Source: an uncultured Clostridia bacterium (GTDB lineage Bacteria; Bacillota; Clostridia; Christensenellales; CAG-314). From it: a stretch of 49,818 nt of DNA. The notes under the pieces were generated by a model that was not told the origin of the DNA, made no database searches, and was given only the letters and a program-made list of their open reading frames with translations. The stretch lies in the NCBI GenBank assembly GCA_947624235.1, contig CANQJK010000006.1, positions 1-49,818 on the forward strand, read 5' to 3'. Below, one piece after another: positions 18,841 through 26,546 of this stretch; positions within the stretch are counted from its first letter, which is position 1; each line of letters begins with the position of its first letter. The translations under genes and the position numbers were made by a program.

Positions 18841-20210
18841 TGTTTGAAACCATCAGAAATGCCTTTAAGATAAAGGACGTACGCAAAAAAATATTTATGA
18901 CGATCCTATTCATCGTTTTGTTCAGAGTAGGTTGTTATATAACTGTTCCCGGGCTGAGCGACATTTCCTCTCAGTTGGAAGGCGATACCTCAATGAACAT
19001 CTTCGGATTGCTCAACTCCATAACGGGTAGCGCACTCAGTCAGGGTACTCTCTTTTCTCTCGGCATTTCCCCGTACATCAACGCATCCATTATCGTGCAG
19101 TTGTTGACGGTTGCCATCCCCGCACTCGAAAGGATGTCCAAGGAAGGCGATGAAGGTAGAGAAAAAATCAACAAGATCACCCGTTGGGTGACGCTTGTTT
19201 TGGCTATCGTGAGCGCGGTGGGAATATTCCTGACGCTCAAAAATCAATACACGGGGTATGTAAACACTGCTTGGTTGGGCAGTCAGTTCGCAACATTCTT
19301 TGCGTCGAAAGGCGGTCAATGGATAATGGGCATCTACGTCGTGGCTGTGCTTACGGGCGGTTCCATGCTGTGCATGTGGATAGGCGAACGTATCACCGAG
19401 TACGGCGTAAGCAACGGTATTTCACTGCTCATCTTCGTGGGTATCGTGGCTACGGCCGCGCAACAGCTGTTCAGCACGCTGTTCGGCGGTTTCTGGCTTG
19501 AAGCATTGATCTTCCTTGTGGGACTTGTGCTTGTGTTCGCCTTCATCGTGTGGGTGGACGGCGCAGAACGCAAGATCAAGGTGCAATACGCAAAGCAGGT
19601 AAAGGGCAACAAAATGTACGGCGGACAATCCACCTACATTCCCATCAAAGTAAACGCCAGCGGAGTTATGCCTTTGATATTCGCCTACGCATTGATGAGC
19701 TTCCCCACAATGATCATTCAGACATTCTGGCCCAACACGCCCTTTGCCGATTGGTGGACCACTTACATGACGTCGAGCGGAGGTCCCGTGGGCGTTGTAG
19801 TGTACAACGTGATATTGGCGATTTTGATCTTTGTGTTTGCGTACTTCTATTCGCAGATACAATTCAATCCCGTAGAGATATCCCGCAACATTCAAAATAA
19901 CGGCGGTTTCGTCACAGGTATTCGTCCGGGCAGAGAAACGGCAGAGTACCTTGCAAAGGTGGTATCCCGTATCACTCTTTGGGGAGCGGTGTTCCTTGCG
20001 ATCATTGCATTTGTACCCTCCATTTTGTTCTCCATTCCCGGTTGGGTGGGCATGAACACGGCGTCTCAGTTGGTATCCAGCATGAGCGCAACGGGTATGC
20101 TGATCGTGGTTTCCGTGGCGTTGGAGTTCAACAAAGCGTTGGAAAACCAGATATTGATGCGTCACTACAAGGGACTGCTCGGTTCCAATTCCAAGGGATT
20201 TTTGAAGTAA
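18840..20210 (+). CDS. secY: Preprotein translocase subunit SecY
   Basis: 456 aa, ten predicted membrane helices, channel of the Sec translocon. Plug region PGLSDISSQLEG, helix with LFSLGISPYINASIIVQLL, cytoplasmic loop QIQFNPVEISRNIQNNGG and IRPGRETAEYL are conserved. It starts inside the rplO stop (TAATG), so it is translationally coupled. Exports the lipoproteins and surface proteins found elsewhere in the window. Confidence 0.98.
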   Translation: MFETIRNAFKIKDVRKKIFMTILFIVLFRVGCYITVPGLSDISSQLEGDTSMNIFGLLNSITGSALSQGTLFSLGISPYINASIIVQLLTVAIPALERMSKEGDEGREKINKITRWVTLVLAIVSAVGIFLTLKNQYTGYVNTAWLGSQFATFFASKGGQWIMGIYVVAVLTGGSMLCMWIGERITEYGVSNGISLLIFVGIVATAAQQLFSTLFGGFWLEALIFLVGLVLVFAFIVWVDGAERKIKVQYAKQVKGNKMYGGQSTYIPIKVNASGVMPLIFAYALMSFPTMIIQTFWPNTPFADWWTTYMTSSGGPVGVVVYNVILAILIFVFAYFYSQIQFNPVEISRNIQNNGGFVTGIRPGRETAEYLAKVVSRITLWGAVFLAIIAFVPSILFSIPGWVGMNTASQLVSSMSATGMLIVVSVALEFNKALENQILMRHYKGLLGSNSKGFLK

Positions 20211-20211
20211 T

Positions 20212-20835
20212 ATGAAAATAATACTTTTGGGTGCGCCCGGTAGCGGAAAGGGCACCATGGCGCAAAAGCTCACCAACGAACTTGGTATCCCGCAAATCTC
20301 CACGGGGGATATCTTCCGCAAAAACTTGAAGGAAGAAACCCCCTTGGGACTGCAAATAAAAGACATAGTATCCGGCGGAGGGCTTGTTCCCGACGAGATC
20401 ACGATAGAGATCGTCAAAAACAGGCTTGCCGAAGCGGATTGCGCAAACGGCTTCATATTGGACGGCTTTCCGCGCTCCCTCGTACAGGCGGAGGCGTTGG
20501 ACAAATTTCAGGATATCGACTGCGCCGTCAACCTCGATGTGAGCAACGACGTGATAGTGGCGCGTTTGTCGGGACGTCGTTTCTGTCCCGATTGTAACGG
20601 CACATTCCACGTTTCCACATTGAGCGACGCCAATGTGTGCCCCGTGTGCGGAGGCAAACTTGTCATCCGTCAGGACGACAGAGAAGAAACCGTGCTGGAA
20701 AGGTTGCGCATCTACGGTGAAACGACATTTCCCCTCATCGACTACTACGCTCGCCAAGGCAAGCTGGTAACGGTGGACGGTAGCGGAGGAATAGAGGTGG
20801 TCTACCGTCGCATTTTGGAAGTTTTGCCCAGATGA
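20212..20835 (+). CDS. adk: Adenylate kinase (zinc-LID type)
   Basis: 207 aa, slightly short. Interconverts ATP + AMP and 2 ADP. P-loop GAPGSGKGT (7-15), AMP-site ISTGDIFR and DGFPRS. The LID has four cysteines (125, 128, 143, 146; CPDC ... CPVC), the zinc form common in Gram-positives. It starts one base after the secY stop without a strong ribosome binding site, so coupling is likely. Confidence 0.98.
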   Translation: MKIILLGAPGSGKGTMAQKLTNELGIPQISTGDIFRKNLKEETPLGLQIKDIVSGGGLVPDEITIEIVKNRLAEADCANGFILDGFPRSLVQAEALDKFQDIDCAVNLDVSNDVIVARLSGRRFCPDCNGTFHVSTLSDANVCPVCGGKLVIRQDDREETVLERLRIYGETTFPLIDYYARQGKLVTVDGSGGIEVVYRRILEVLPR

Positions 20836-21581
20836 TCACCCTCAAAACGGATACGCAGATAGCGTATATGAAAAAAGCCAATCAAATCGTACGCGACACT
20901 CTCAATTTGTTGATAGAACACACCAAAGCGGGGGTATCGACGTACGAGTTGGACAGGCTTGCGCGCGAGTATATTTTCTCGCAAAACGCAAAACCGAGTT
21001 TTTTGCACTACAACGGCTTCCCCGCAAGCATATGCGTGTCGGTGGATTGCGAAGTGGTGCACGGCATCCCTTCCAAAAAGAAGGTTTTGGAAGAGGGGCA
21101 GATCGTCAGCTACGATTGCGGAGCCATTTTTAACGGATGGCACGGCGACGCGGCGAGGACGGTCGGAGTGGGACTCATCAGTCCCGAGTGTCAACAGTTG
21201 ATTGACGTCACGGAACAGTGTTTCTTCAAGGGTGTGGAAAGCATCGTGGCAGGAGTCACCCGCTTGGGCGATCTGGGACATGTGATACAGTCCCACGCCG
21301 AGAGTTTTGGTTACGGAGTGGTTAGAGAACTGGTCGGACACGGCATAGGAAGGCAAATGCACGAGGATCCCGAAGTTCCCAATTACGGAATTTCAGGACA
21401 CGGCATCAGACTAACGGAGGGCATGACGATTGCCATCGAACCCATGATAACCATGGGCACCGAACGAGTGGATTGGATGGAGGACGGTTGGACGGTAAAA
21501 ACGCGCGACCGCAAGCCCGCTTCCCACTACGAAAACACAATTGCCATCACCTCTCACGGAATAGAAATTCTCAGTTTGTAG
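20832..21581 (+). CDS. map: Methionine aminopeptidase, type I
   Basis: 249 aa. Removes N-terminal Met cotranslationally. Dinuclear metal ligands Asp95, Asp106, His170, Glu203 and Glu234 are all present, with substrate His77. It overlaps adk by 4 nt (ATGA). It is presumably required to expose the catalytic Cys of the bile salt hydrolase encoded further on. Confidence 0.98.
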   Translation: MITLKTDTQIAYMKKANQIVRDTLNLLIEHTKAGVSTYELDRLAREYIFSQNAKPSFLHYNGFPASICVSVDCEVVHGIPSKKKVLEEGQIVSYDCGAIFNGWHGDAARTVGVGLISPECQQLIDVTEQCFFKGVESIVAGVTRLGDLGHVIQSHAESFGYGVVRELVGHGIGRQMHEDPEVPNYGISGHGIRLTEGMTIAIEPMITMGTERVDWMEDGWTVKTRDRKPASHYENTIAITSHGIEILSL

Positions 21582-21587
21582 GTGTAT

Positions 21588-21860
21588 ATGAAGAACATAG
21601 TTACAGGTAGCGTTGTGATGTCTACGCAAGGGCGCGACAAGGATATGTACTTTGTCGTGGTGGGCGTGGGCGACGGCGTGGTGTATCTTGCGGACGGGGG
21701 CATGCGACGTCTTGCCTCTCCCAAGAAGAAGAACATCAAGCACGTTTCCGACAGCGGAACGGTGTTGGAGACTATTGCACAAAAGCTAACCGAAGGCAGA
21801 AAGGTGTTCGACAGCGAAGTGAAAAGCGCACTCAGGCAGTTTTGCCAACAAAACCAATAG
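21588..21860 (+). CDS. KOW-domain RNA-binding protein (L14e-like)
   Basis: 90 aa. Small beta-barrel KOW protein found between map and infA in many Clostridia. It begins MKNIVTGSVVMSTQGRDKD and contains YLADGGMRRLASPKKKNIKHV. ATG 21588 is used; a GTG at 21582 in frame is possible and would add two residues. Presumed ribosome-associated, function unproven. Confidence 0.88.
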   Translation: MKNIVTGSVVMSTQGRDKDMYFVVVGVGDGVVYLADGGMRRLASPKKKNIKHVSDSGTVLETIAQKLTEGRKVFDSEVKSALRQFCQQNQ

Positions 21861-21872
21861 GAGAGACAACAC

Positions 21873-22103
21873 ATGTCCAAAGACGATGTAATCGAGGTAG
21901 AAGGCGTAGTAGTAGAGGCATTGCGCAATGCGGAGTTCCGCGTTCGCCTCACCAACAACCATGAGGTAATAGCCTACGTTTCCGGCAAATTGCGTATCCA
22001 TTCCATACGAATTTTGCCCGGCGACGCCGTCAAGTTGGAAATGAGCCCCTACGACCTTACAAAAGGCAGGATCGTGTGGCGCACAAAAGGCGTCCAACAG
22101 TAA
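21873..22103 (+). CDS. infA: Translation initiation factor IF-1
   Basis: 76 aa (usual 72). S1-type OB fold that blocks the A site during initiation. [36 protein letters not shown] and [13 protein letters not shown] are conserved. AGGAGAG lies 9 nt before the ATG. Confidence 0.97.
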   Translation: MSKDDVIEVEGVVVEALRNAEFRVRLTNNHEVIAYVSGKLRIHSIRILPGDAVKLEMSPYDLTKGRIVWRTKGVQQ

Positions 22104-22159
22104 ACAAATCAAAACAAAGTTTTTACACAGCGGAACTACCCTGTGTCAAGGAGGAGAAA

Positions 22160-22276
22160 ATGAAAGTAAAACCGTCAGTAAAACCCATGTGCGACAAATG
22201 CAAAGTCATCAAACGCAACGGCAAGGTAATGGTTATTTGTTCCAAATATCCCAAACACAAGCAAAGACAAGGTTAG
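22160..22276 (+). CDS. rpmJ: 50S ribosomal protein L36
   Basis: 38 aa, zinc form with Cys11, Cys14, Cys27 and His33. It begins [19 protein letters not shown]. Start set by AAGGAGGAG directly upstream of ATG 22160; the frame is open further upstream but without a site. Confidence 0.97.
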   Translation: MKVKPSVKPMCDKCKVIKRNGKVMVICSKYPKHKQRQG

Positions 22277-22295
22277 TTTTGCCGAGTAAGTTTTG

Positions 22296-22373
22296 GCGAC
22301 GCAAGTCGCTTTGACTGAGGATATAATTATGCGTGCGACAAAGCGACATCATTCCACTTCGGCTCGCTTTTTT
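22296..22373 (+). promoter_or_regulatory. Hairpins between rpmJ and rpsM, possible attenuator
   Basis: A 5-bp stem GCGAC/GTCGC closed by a GCAA tetraloop (22296-22309) is followed by AAGCGA / TCGCTT (22341-22346 and 22364-22369) running into TTTTTT (22368-22373). The second looks like a weak intrinsic terminator or attenuator within the 160-bp gap that separates the spc and alpha parts of the operon. Confidence 0.4.
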
Positions 22374-22436
22374 GCAGGCATGTAGACATACAGTAAATCA
22401 AACTACATTTAATCAAACAAAATAAGGAGAAAAAAA

Positions 22437-22811
22437 ATGGCTCGTATTTCCGGTGTAGATTTACCCAGAGAAAAACGTATAGAAATCGGCTTGACCTACA
22501 TTTACGGAATAGGACGCACATCTGCCAAGCAAATTTTGGCGGAAACGGGCGTCAATCCCGATACACGCGTCAAGGACCTCACCGAAGACGATATATCGAA
22601 GATCCGTGACTGTATTGAAAAGAACTACCACGTCGAAGGCGACCTTCGCCGTGAAGTTTCCATGAACATCAAGAGACAAATAGAAATAGGCTCCTACCGT
22701 GGCATACGTCACCGCAAGGGCTTGCCCGTTCGCGGACAATCCACCAAGCAAAACGCACGCACCCGCAAGGGACCGAAGCGTACGGTATCGCGCGGTAAGA
22801 AGGCTAAATAA
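22437..22811 (+). CDS. rpsM: 30S ribosomal protein S13
   Basis: 124 aa, normal length. [19 protein letters not shown], the H2TH region [13 protein letters not shown] and the C-terminal [18 protein letters not shown] are typical. Contacts P-site tRNA and S19. The ribosome binding region AATAAGGAGAAAAAA matches that of rpsJ, as if this gene begins a sub-operon. Confidence 0.98.
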   Translation: MARISGVDLPREKRIEIGLTYIYGIGRTSAKQILAETGVNPDTRVKDLTEDDISKIRDCIEKNYHVEGDLRREVSMNIKRQIEIGSYRGIRHRKGLPVRGQSTKQNARTRKGPKRTVSRGKKAK

Positions 22812-22825
22812 GGAGGAAGGTAACA

Positions 22826-23218
22826 ATGGCAGTTAAAAAAGTTGTCAAAAAGAAAAGAGATCTGCGCAAAGTAGACAAGGGACAGGTGCACATTCACGCT
22901 TCCTTCAACAACACTATCGTAACATTTACCGACCTCAACGGTAACGCTCTCACGCAGTGCAGCAGCGGTGCGTTGGGCTTCCGCGGATCGCGCAAGAGCA
23001 CGGCATTTGCCGCTCAGCAAGCATGCGAAACGGCGGCCAAATCCGCCAAGGAACTGTACGGAATACGTTCCGTAGAAGTGTACGTCAAAGGTCCCGGTCA
23101 GGGACGCGAATCCGCAATACGCGCCTTGCAAACAGCGGATATCGACGTAACGCTCATTCGCGACGTATCGCCCATCGCTCACAACGGATGCCGTCCGCCC
23201 AAGCGCAGAAGAGTTTAG
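22826..23218 (+). CDS. rpsK: 30S ribosomal protein S11
   Basis: 130 aa, normal length. Platform protein at the E site. [35 protein letters not shown] and [18 protein letters not shown] are conserved. AAGGAGG upstream. Confidence 0.98.
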   Translation: MAVKKVVKKKRDLRKVDKGQVHIHASFNNTIVTFTDLNGNALTQCSSGALGFRGSRKSTAFAAQQACETAAKSAKELYGIRSVEVYVKGPGQGRESAIRALQTADIDVTLIRDVSPIAHNGCRPPKRRRV

Positions 23219-23234
23219 TTAAAGGAGAATCACA

Positions 23235-23861
23235 ATGGCAAGAAATACAAGTGCAGATTGCCGTCAGTGCAGACGTGAAAAATGCAAACTGTTTTTGAAA
23301 GGCGACAGATGCTACTCCGAAAAGTGCCCCGTAACAAAGCGTGGCAAGATCCCCGGAGTGCACGCCGATAGCAGAAAGAAAATTACCGAATACGGACAAC
23401 AGCTTCGCGAAAAGCAAAAAACCAAGCGCATCTACGGATTGCAGGAAAAACAATTTCACAGCTACTACGAGGAAGCGGAACGCATGAAGGGCGTCACGGG
23501 CGCAAACATGCTGATACTTTTGGAACAAAGACTGGACAACGTCGTATATCGCCTTGGTATAGGCGTATCGCGTTCTCAGGCGAGACAGTTTGTCAATCAC
23601 GGTCTCATCACCGTCAACGGCAAGCGCGTAACGATCCCCAGCTTCCAAGTAAAAGTAGGCGACGTTATTTCCGTCAAGGAGAACAAACGCGAGCAACCGT
23701 TGTTTGTGGAAATGAAGGGCGCCAAAAAGCCTGCCAACATCCCTCAATGGTTGGATTTCGAACCCGCCGAGCTTACAGGCAAAGTGCTTGCAAAGCCCAC
23801 GAGAGAGGACATCGACTTGGGTATCCAAGAACACATGATCGTCGAGTTGTACTCCAAGTAA
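23235..23861 (+). CDS. rpsD: 30S ribosomal protein S4 (zinc-binding type)
   Basis: 208 aa. Initiates 16S body assembly. Four N-terminal cysteines (9, 12, 17 or 26, 31) form the zinc knuckle of C-plus S4 proteins. S4/RNA-binding domain RLDNVVYRLGIGVSRSQARQ and VNHGLITVNGKRV. AAAGGAG upstream. Presence here, rather than elsewhere on the chromosome, follows the usual Clostridia alpha operon. Confidence 0.97.
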   Translation: MARNTSADCRQCRREKCKLFLKGDRCYSEKCPVTKRGKIPGVHADSRKKITEYGQQLREKQKTKRIYGLQEKQFHSYYEEAERMKGVTGANMLILLEQRLDNVVYRLGIGVSRSQARQFVNHGLITVNGKRVTIPSFQVKVGDVISVKENKREQPLFVEMKGAKKPANIPQWLDFEPAELTGKVLAKPTREDIDLGIQEHMIVELYSK

Positions 23862-23889
23862 GTTTAGTGCAATCTTGAACAACACTTTC

Positions 23890-23926
23890 GGTTGAAAAGG
23901 CTCAAAATCAACCCGCGCATTGCGCG
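23890..23926 (+). promoter_or_regulatory. Paired hairpins before rpoA
   Basis: GGTTGA/TCAACC (23890-23895 and 23908-23913) is directly followed by the 13-bp palindrome CGCGCATTGCGCG (23914-23926) in the 102-bp gap between rpsD and rpoA. It could be an RNA processing or S4 autoregulatory element; no T-run, so not a terminator. Confidence 0.4.
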
Positions 23927-23963
23927 TAAAAGTAAAATTTAATAATAAGGAGATTGTTGTCCA

Positions 23964-24935
23964 ATGATGGAAATAGAAAAACCGTTGATGACTGTTGACG
24001 AAAGCGGAAAAAATGCCAGCATTATCAAGATCGTCGCAGAACCTCTGGAAAGAGGCTACGGCATCACCCTCGGAAACGCATTGCGCAGAGTTCTTCTTGC
24101 GGCACTGCCCGGCGTAGCGGTGGTCGGATTGAGAATAGAAGGCATTCAGCACGAATTCTCGACGGTAAACGGAGTCAAGGAAGACGTAACGGACATTATC
24201 CTCAACATCAAGCGTTTGGCTTTGAAGTCGGATAATGACGACAAAGATTTCAGAAAGACGATAACTATCAACAAGACGGGACCTTGCGAGGTGCACGCGT
24301 CCGACATCATAACCGACAGCGAAGTGGAAGTGCTCAACCCCGATCTGTACATTTGTACCATCGAAGAGGGCGGATCGCTCAATTGCGAACTGTTTGTGGC
24401 GCGCGGAGTGGGCTATGCTTCTATCGAAAAGAACAAGGAACGCAACCGCGAACTCAAACTCAACTACCCGATAGGCTACATACCCATCGATTCGGAGTTC
24501 GGACCTGTCAGAAAAGCAAGCTACAACGTCGAAAGCGCCCGCGTGGGACAGGACATCACACGCGACAAGCTCACCCTCGAAGTGGAAACAAACGGAGCGT
24601 TTTCCGGTCGCGAGATCGTGTCGCTGGCCGCGCGCATCATCGAAGATCACATCAAGATGTTTGTCGATCTGTCCGAAAGTTTCAACAAGGATATCTTGAT
24701 CCCGAGAGAAAGCGACAATCAAAAGAAGGTGTTGGAAATGAACATCGACGACATGGATCTGTCCGTTCGTTCCTACAATTGCCTCAAACGCGCAGGCATC
24801 CAAACGGTGGAGGACTTGACGCGTCGCACCGAAGAGGATATGCTCAAAGTTCGCAACCTCGGTCGCAAATCGCTGGACGAAGTTATCGCCAAGTTGGAAA
24901 GCTACGGTCTGTCTTTGAAGAATAAGGATGAATAG
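23964..24935 (+). CDS. rpoA: RNA polymerase subunit alpha
   Basis: 323 aa. Assembly platform of RNA polymerase. The N-terminal domain has EPLERGYGITLGNALRRVLL and SLAARIIEDHIKMFV. The C-terminal domain (two HhH motifs) has SVRSYNCLKRAGIQTVEDL and LGRKSLDEVIAKL, which binds UP elements and regulators. AAGGAG lies upstream of the ATG pair at 23964. Confidence 0.98.
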   Translation: MMEIEKPLMTVDESGKNASIIKIVAEPLERGYGITLGNALRRVLLAALPGVAVVGLRIEGIQHEFSTVNGVKEDVTDIILNIKRLALKSDNDDKDFRKTITINKTGPCEVHASDIITDSEVEVLNPDLYICTIEEGGSLNCELFVARGVGYASIEKNKERNRELKLNYPIGYIPIDSEFGPVRKASYNVESARVGQDITRDKLTLEVETNGAFSGREIVSLAARIIEDHIKMFVDLSESFNKDILIPRESDNQKKVLEMNIDDMDLSVRSYNCLKRAGIQTVEDLTRRTEEDMLKVRNLGRKSLDEVIAKLESYGLSLKNKDE

Positions 24936-24946
24936 GAGAAAGCAAT

Positions 24947-25456
24947 ATGGCTACACAAAGAAAATTAGGTAAAGCAACCGATTCGAGACTGGCTCTTCTC
25001 AAAAATCAGGTTTCGCAGTTGCTTTGGAACGGCAAATTGGAAACCACCGAGGCTCGCGCCAAGGAAGTGCAAAAACTCGCCGAAAAATACATCACTCTTG
25101 CTGTAAATACCTACAAGGATACAGTGGAAGTGCAAAAAACCAAGATCGTCAAAGGCAAGGAAACGACCGTTACCGTGTTGAACGACGGACCTCAAAAGCT
25201 TGCCGCTCGCAGAAGGCTCATGGCTAACCTTGCGGACCTGCAAGAGACGCGCCTTCCCAAAGAGAGCGCGACGGAGTACAAAGTTCGCACCAAGACAGTT
25301 CGTCACCCGTTGGTGGAAAAGCTGTTCAACGACTATGCCCCCAAGTTCGACAAACTTGCCGACGAAAAGGGACAAAGAGGCGGTTACACGGCTATCTACA
25401 AGCAAAATGCTCGTAGAGGCGACGGTGCGGAGATGGCGCTTATCGTCGTTTTGTAA
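24947..25456 (+). CDS. rplQ: 50S ribosomal protein L17 with internal insertion
   Basis: 169 aa against about 112-127. The N-terminal core RLALLKNQVSQLLWNGKLETTEARAKE is divided from the C-terminal core (VEKLFNDYAPKF, GGYTAIYK, RRGDGAEMALIVVL) by about 45 extra residues around positions 60-105. The usual RKLGR-x2-AHR start is reduced to RKLGKATDSR. Last gene of the operon, with a strong terminator 124 bp after its stop. Confidence 0.95.
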   Translation: MATQRKLGKATDSRLALLKNQVSQLLWNGKLETTEARAKEVQKLAEKYITLAVNTYKDTVEVQKTKIVKGKETTVTVLNDGPQKLAARRRLMANLADLQETRLPKESATEYKVRTKTVRHPLVEKLFNDYAPKFDKLADEKGQRGGYTAIYKQNARRGDGAEMALIVVL

Positions 25457-25579
25457 AGAAATTTTGTATCGCAACTTCGCCTGCCCTCGCCAGTTGTTAC
25501 AGACGTGAAAAATCGTTCGCACGCGTCGCAGGCAAAAGCGTTGCGCGCAGTTTTGTCTTTGAAAACTACCGATATATCA

Positions 25580-25618
25580 AAAGAACAGACAAGTATTCGC
25601 GCTTGCCTGTTCTTTTTT
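25580..25618 (+). terminator. Intrinsic terminator of the ribosomal operon
   Basis: Stem AAGAACAG + CAAG pairing with CTTG + CTGTTCTT around an 8-nt loop (one A-C mismatch), then TTTTTT. Stable and canonical. Confidence 0.9.
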
Positions 25619-25686
25619 GTTTGGTTTTGCGGGACAAAGCCTCATTTGGATGTGTTGTAACGGTAGAACGATCGGGAGGGGCAAAT

Positions 25687-26196
25687 TTGAAAAAGAGATC
25701 TTGCGCAGTAGTCGCGTTGCTTTGTTGCGTGTTGTGCGCAGTGATGTTCGGTGCGTCCAAGTGTACCTTTGACAACGACAGCGAGGCATACGTTTTTCAA
25801 GGCAAAACGGACGCCATGGCGTTGGATGACAGCATGTGGCACATCGTTTATTCGCAAGAGCAGTGGGAGCAACTGCAACAAAACCAATTGGCTTGTTGTC
25901 GCAATATCCTTTGGCTCAACGTTCGGGAGTTGGCGTCAGACGGCAATTTCTTTGAGAAGGCGTTGCTTGTGGTTGTGGACGAGCAGTCAAGCGGTAGCAT
26001 CATCGTCAACTGGGGCGACGTGCAATTGTCGGCTTCGGGCGTTGAGATCTCTCTCACGCGTTTTGTGCCCTCCCTTTGCACGGACGACATGGCATATCGC
26101 GCGTTAGCGGTGACCGTTTCTCGTCGGCAGGCGCAAAACATATCCTCCGTCACGCTTGTCTACTACGATTATTGCGAACGGCACAACGATTTTTGA
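25687..26196 (+). CDS. Secreted protein, PrcB-C-like fold suspected (paralogue A)
   Basis: 169 aa. TTG start at 25687 chosen because GGGAGGGG (25674-25681) precedes it and the protein then starts MKKRSCAVVALL, a signal peptide with cleavage near residue 24. The mature part resembles the protein at 27666-28160: both have FFxxALV, SGSI, a PSxxTxDxxYxxLAVxVxRxxAxxI stretch and a final Val/Tyr strand. The FF...LV...SGSI...P layout recalls PrcB C-terminal domains, but that link is weak. Function unknown. Its last 45 codons lie inside a tandem duplication. Confidence 0.75.
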   Translation: MKKRSCAVVALLCCVLCAVMFGASKCTFDNDSEAYVFQGKTDAMALDDSMWHIVYSQEQWEQLQQNQLACCRNILWLNVRELASDGNFFEKALLVVVDEQSSGSIIVNWGDVQLSASGVEISLTRFVPSLCTDDMAYRALAVTVSRRQAQNISSVTLVYYDYCERHNDF

Positions 26197-26303
26197 CTTC
26201 CACATTTGACGCAAAACCGATAGCGACAGCGTTTCACTTTTCCCAACGCACTTGTTGTTCTGTGCGCAGGGGATAGTTTACCAACTTGTCTCCGTCGAGG
26301 TCC
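26061..26303. repeat. 243-bp tandem duplication, copy 1
   Basis: Directly abuts copy 2 at 26304-26546, with no indels and about 13 substitutions by eye. This copy contains the genuine tail of the secreted-protein gene (to 26196) and a headless copy of the bile salt hydrolase tail (26234-26303, minus strand). Confidence 0.95.
26234..26303 (-). pseudogene. Headless duplicate of the bile salt hydrolase C-terminus
   Basis: Read on the minus strand it encodes DLDGDKLVNYPLRTEQQVRW followed by EK and a stop, matching the last 22 or so residues of the complete gene with Ser-to-Asn and Val-to-Leu changes. No upstream part remains. Confidence 0.85.
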
Positions 26304-26439
26304 TTTTGTACCCTCACTTTGCACGGACGACATGGCGTATCGCGCGTTAGCGGTGACCGTTTCTCGTCAGCAAGCGCAAAACATATCCTCCGTCAGTCTT
26401 GTCTACTACGATTATTGCGAATGGCACAACGATTTTTGA
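26304..26439 (+). pseudogene. Headless duplicate of the secreted-protein C-terminus
   Basis: Encodes FVPSLCTDDMAYRALAVTVS through YYDYCEWHNDF and a stop, in frame and uninterrupted, but without start or upstream domain. Of seven base changes from copy 1, four are silent and three replace residues (Arg-Gln, Thr-Ser, Arg-Trp), hinting that it once belonged to a functional paralogue. Confidence 0.85.
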
Positions 26440-26546
26440 CTTCCACATTTGACGCAGAGCCGATAGCGACAGCGTTTCACTTTTCCCAACGCACTTGTTG
26501 TTCTGTGCGCACGGGATAGCTTACCAACTTGTCGCCGTCGAGGTCC
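26304..26546. repeat. 243-bp tandem duplication, copy 2
   Basis: Second copy. It holds a headless copy of the secreted-protein tail (26304-26439, plus strand) and the genuine end of the bile salt hydrolase gene (26477-26546). Confidence 0.95.

Noticed and set aside
22322..22327. TATAAT before rpsM as a promoter
   Set aside because: No -35 box at 16-18 bp; TTGACT lies only 5 bp upstream.
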